A stretch of DNA of 5,123 nt, taken from the NCBI GenBank assembly GCA_023410675.1, contig JAEYPM010000027.1:1-5123 (forward strand). The letters are read 5' to 3'. The position numbers and the translations under genes were made by a program. Of this stretch, positions 5,056 to 5,123 are shown in pieces. Source of the DNA: Bacillota bacterium (lineage in GTDB: Bacteria; Bacillota; Clostridia; Lachnospirales; Cellulosilyticaceae). Position 1 is the stretch's first letter. Each line of letters starts with the position of its first letter. Under the pieces are notes generated by a model, which was given only the letters and a program-made list of their open reading frames with translations, was not told the origin of the DNA and made no database searches.

Positions 5056-5123
5056 TCATTTTTTATCAACTTTTGACAAAGCCTCAGCAGTCCTATACGA
5101 ACTACCAAGTATATTTATGATAC
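5056..5123 (-). CDS. C-terminal end of an unidentified minus-strand protein (partial)
   Basis: On the minus strand an open frame enters from the right edge, encodes 21 residues beginning IINILGSSYRTAEALSKVDK, and ends in TGA (5056-5058) followed by a second in-frame TGA (5053-5055). Composition is protein-like: alanine, serine and charged residues in a helix, then a lysine tail. Tandem stops are common at real gene ends. Only 21 codons are visible, so the family cannot be named. If real, the gene converges on the UvrA-like unit. Confidence 0.35.
   Translation of the reverse strand, partial: IINILGSSYRTAEALSKVDKK

Overview
The window is AT-rich, has strong Shine-Dalgarno sequences, and carries proteins of Firmicutes type. 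A low-GC Clostridia host, perhaps Lachnospiraceae-like, fits best; this is inferred from composition and protein style, not from a marker gene. All clear genes are on the + strand. One probable partial gene enters on the - strand at the right edge.

Left part (1-1460): accessory or decaying DNA. It opens with the last 27 codons and right end of an IS3-family insertion sequence (1-126). A plausible promoter (185-213) and an unrecognised 160-residue helical protein (261-743) follow. Next is a second small unrecognised gene with an excellent ribosome binding site at 771 but an in-frame amber stop at codon 9 (771-1160). At 1177-1456 lies what I read as a collapsed Na/Pi-cotransporter-family gene. 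The start of the transporter domain and the end of the PhoU-like domain are joined with most of the gene missing, in two frames, with a stop at codon 3.

Middle (1461-4617): two well-preserved genes. sfsA (1492-2220, or from ATG 1519) encodes the SfsA DNA-binding/nuclease-fold protein. It ends in an intrinsic terminator (2251-2298) whose loop holds an extended -10 promoter (TGCTATAAT) for the next unit. That unit begins with a possible 20-codon leader ORF (2302-2364). Its TAG stop directly abuts the GTG start of a 750-residue UvrA-like tandem ABC ATPase (2365-4617). The ATPase lacks room for the UvrB-binding domain, so it resembles UvrA2/DrrC/Ecm16-type proteins linked to tolerance of DNA-binding drugs more than repair UvrA.

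Right part (4618-5123): no large gene. It holds a possible promoter (4622-4650), a strong hairpin that loops out a Shine-Dalgarno and a GTG codon (4672-4715), two very short ORFs, a possible IS-like end (about 5012-5052), and the last 21 codons of a probable - strand gene (5056-5123).

No rRNA, tRNA or CRISPR array is visible. The most interesting parts are the compact promoter-in-terminator/leader/UvrA-like arrangement and the cluster of gene decay next to the IS end.
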